The notes under the pieces were generated by a model. The model searched no databases, was not told where the DNA came from, and worked only from the letters and a program-made list of their open reading frames with translations. Below are positions 63,664 to 64,000 of a DNA stretch of 64,000 nt, in pieces (positions within the stretch are counted from its first letter, which is position 1; every line of letters starts with the position of its first letter). The translations under genes were made by a program, and so were the position numbers. Source of the DNA: Eutrigla gurnardus (taxonomy: Eukaryota > Chordata > Actinopteri > Perciformes > Triglidae); NCBI GenBank assembly GCA_963514095.1, contig OY741268.1, positions 28,553,064 through 28,617,063 of the forward strand, in the 5' to 3' direction.

Positions 63664-64000
63664 GTGGAGCTTCTTCAAATGTCTTAGTCGGCAAAAATAT
63701 TTTTCACAATACCTCAAAGTCAATGTCAGCGGTTTTTAGTGCCTCGATGCTGAGTGTAATGAACTGTTGCATCAGCAGGAGACATGAATTCATGCAGCAA
63801 CATTATAATAATAATAATATACAGCGCCGTACCCAGGATTAAACAAAATACTGAGGTGACCGTTCCATTTTTATTCATTTTTTCCACATTTATTTATTCC
63901 TCCAGTTATATCTTCTAACACAATGGTACAAAAACAAATCTGTTTCCTTTACATTTGCTTAAAAAGACGTACTGAAACTGATGACCGTAGACTGTGATCT
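63664..64000 (+). other. brd8: brd8 intron 15 (cut by window edge)
   Basis: AT-rich, with a short ATA repeat near 63805-63821. The next bromodomain exon is not reached. Confidence 0.6.

Overview
The window is a piece of a vertebrate, almost certainly teleost fish, nuclear chromosome. The evidence is spliced genes with GT-AG introns, three recognisable animal gene families, abundant long CA/GT microsatellites and minisatellites, and short DNA-transposon-derived repeats of the kinds common in ray-finned fish. There is no prokaryotic gene organisation, and most open reading frames in it are chance or repeat-derived. I could not run searches, so family assignments rest on recognised protein motifs.

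All three genes lie on the + strand. (1) Positions 1 to about 16,350 are the 3' end of a glypican-3-type gene (gpc3): a large intron, a coding exon at 4886-5072 with the glycosaminoglycan attachment region, a 9.6 kb intron, and the last coding exon at 14690-14868 with the GPI-anchor signal, followed by a 3'UTR with AATAAA at 16331. (2) Positions about 16,350-22,200 are intergenic and hold a roughly 830 bp foldback element. (3) Positions 22876-52605 hold a complete nine-exon glypican-4-type gene (gpc4, called knypek in zebrafish) encoding 558 residues. Its first intron is 20 kb and its 3'UTR is about 2.8 kb. (4) After a 1.5 kb gap with a long AT microsatellite, brd8 starts at 56981. Fifteen coding exons (626 codons plus 2 nt) are present and the gene runs off the right edge just as its bromodomain begins.

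The tandem order gpc3 then gpc4, head to tail, matches the ancestral vertebrate GPC3-GPC4 (and paralogous GPC5-GPC6) arrangement and helps assign the second gene to gpc4 rather than gpc6. The two glypicans are GPI-anchored heparan sulfate proteoglycans that modulate Hedgehog, Wnt/planar-polarity and FGF/BMP signalling at the cell surface. Brd8 is a nuclear subunit of the NuA4/TIP60 acetyltransferase complex and has no evident functional link to them; its adjacency is synteny.

No CRISPR, operon, phage or novel enzymatic system is present. The most notable points are a possible 51-nt in-frame cassette exon in the last gpc3 intron, an upstream ORF in the gpc4 leader, a consensus furin site and a reduced Ser-Gly cluster in Gpc4, a composite minisatellite filling most of gpc4 intron 3, a hAT-like MITE with an intact 8-bp target duplication, and an asymmetric foldback element.
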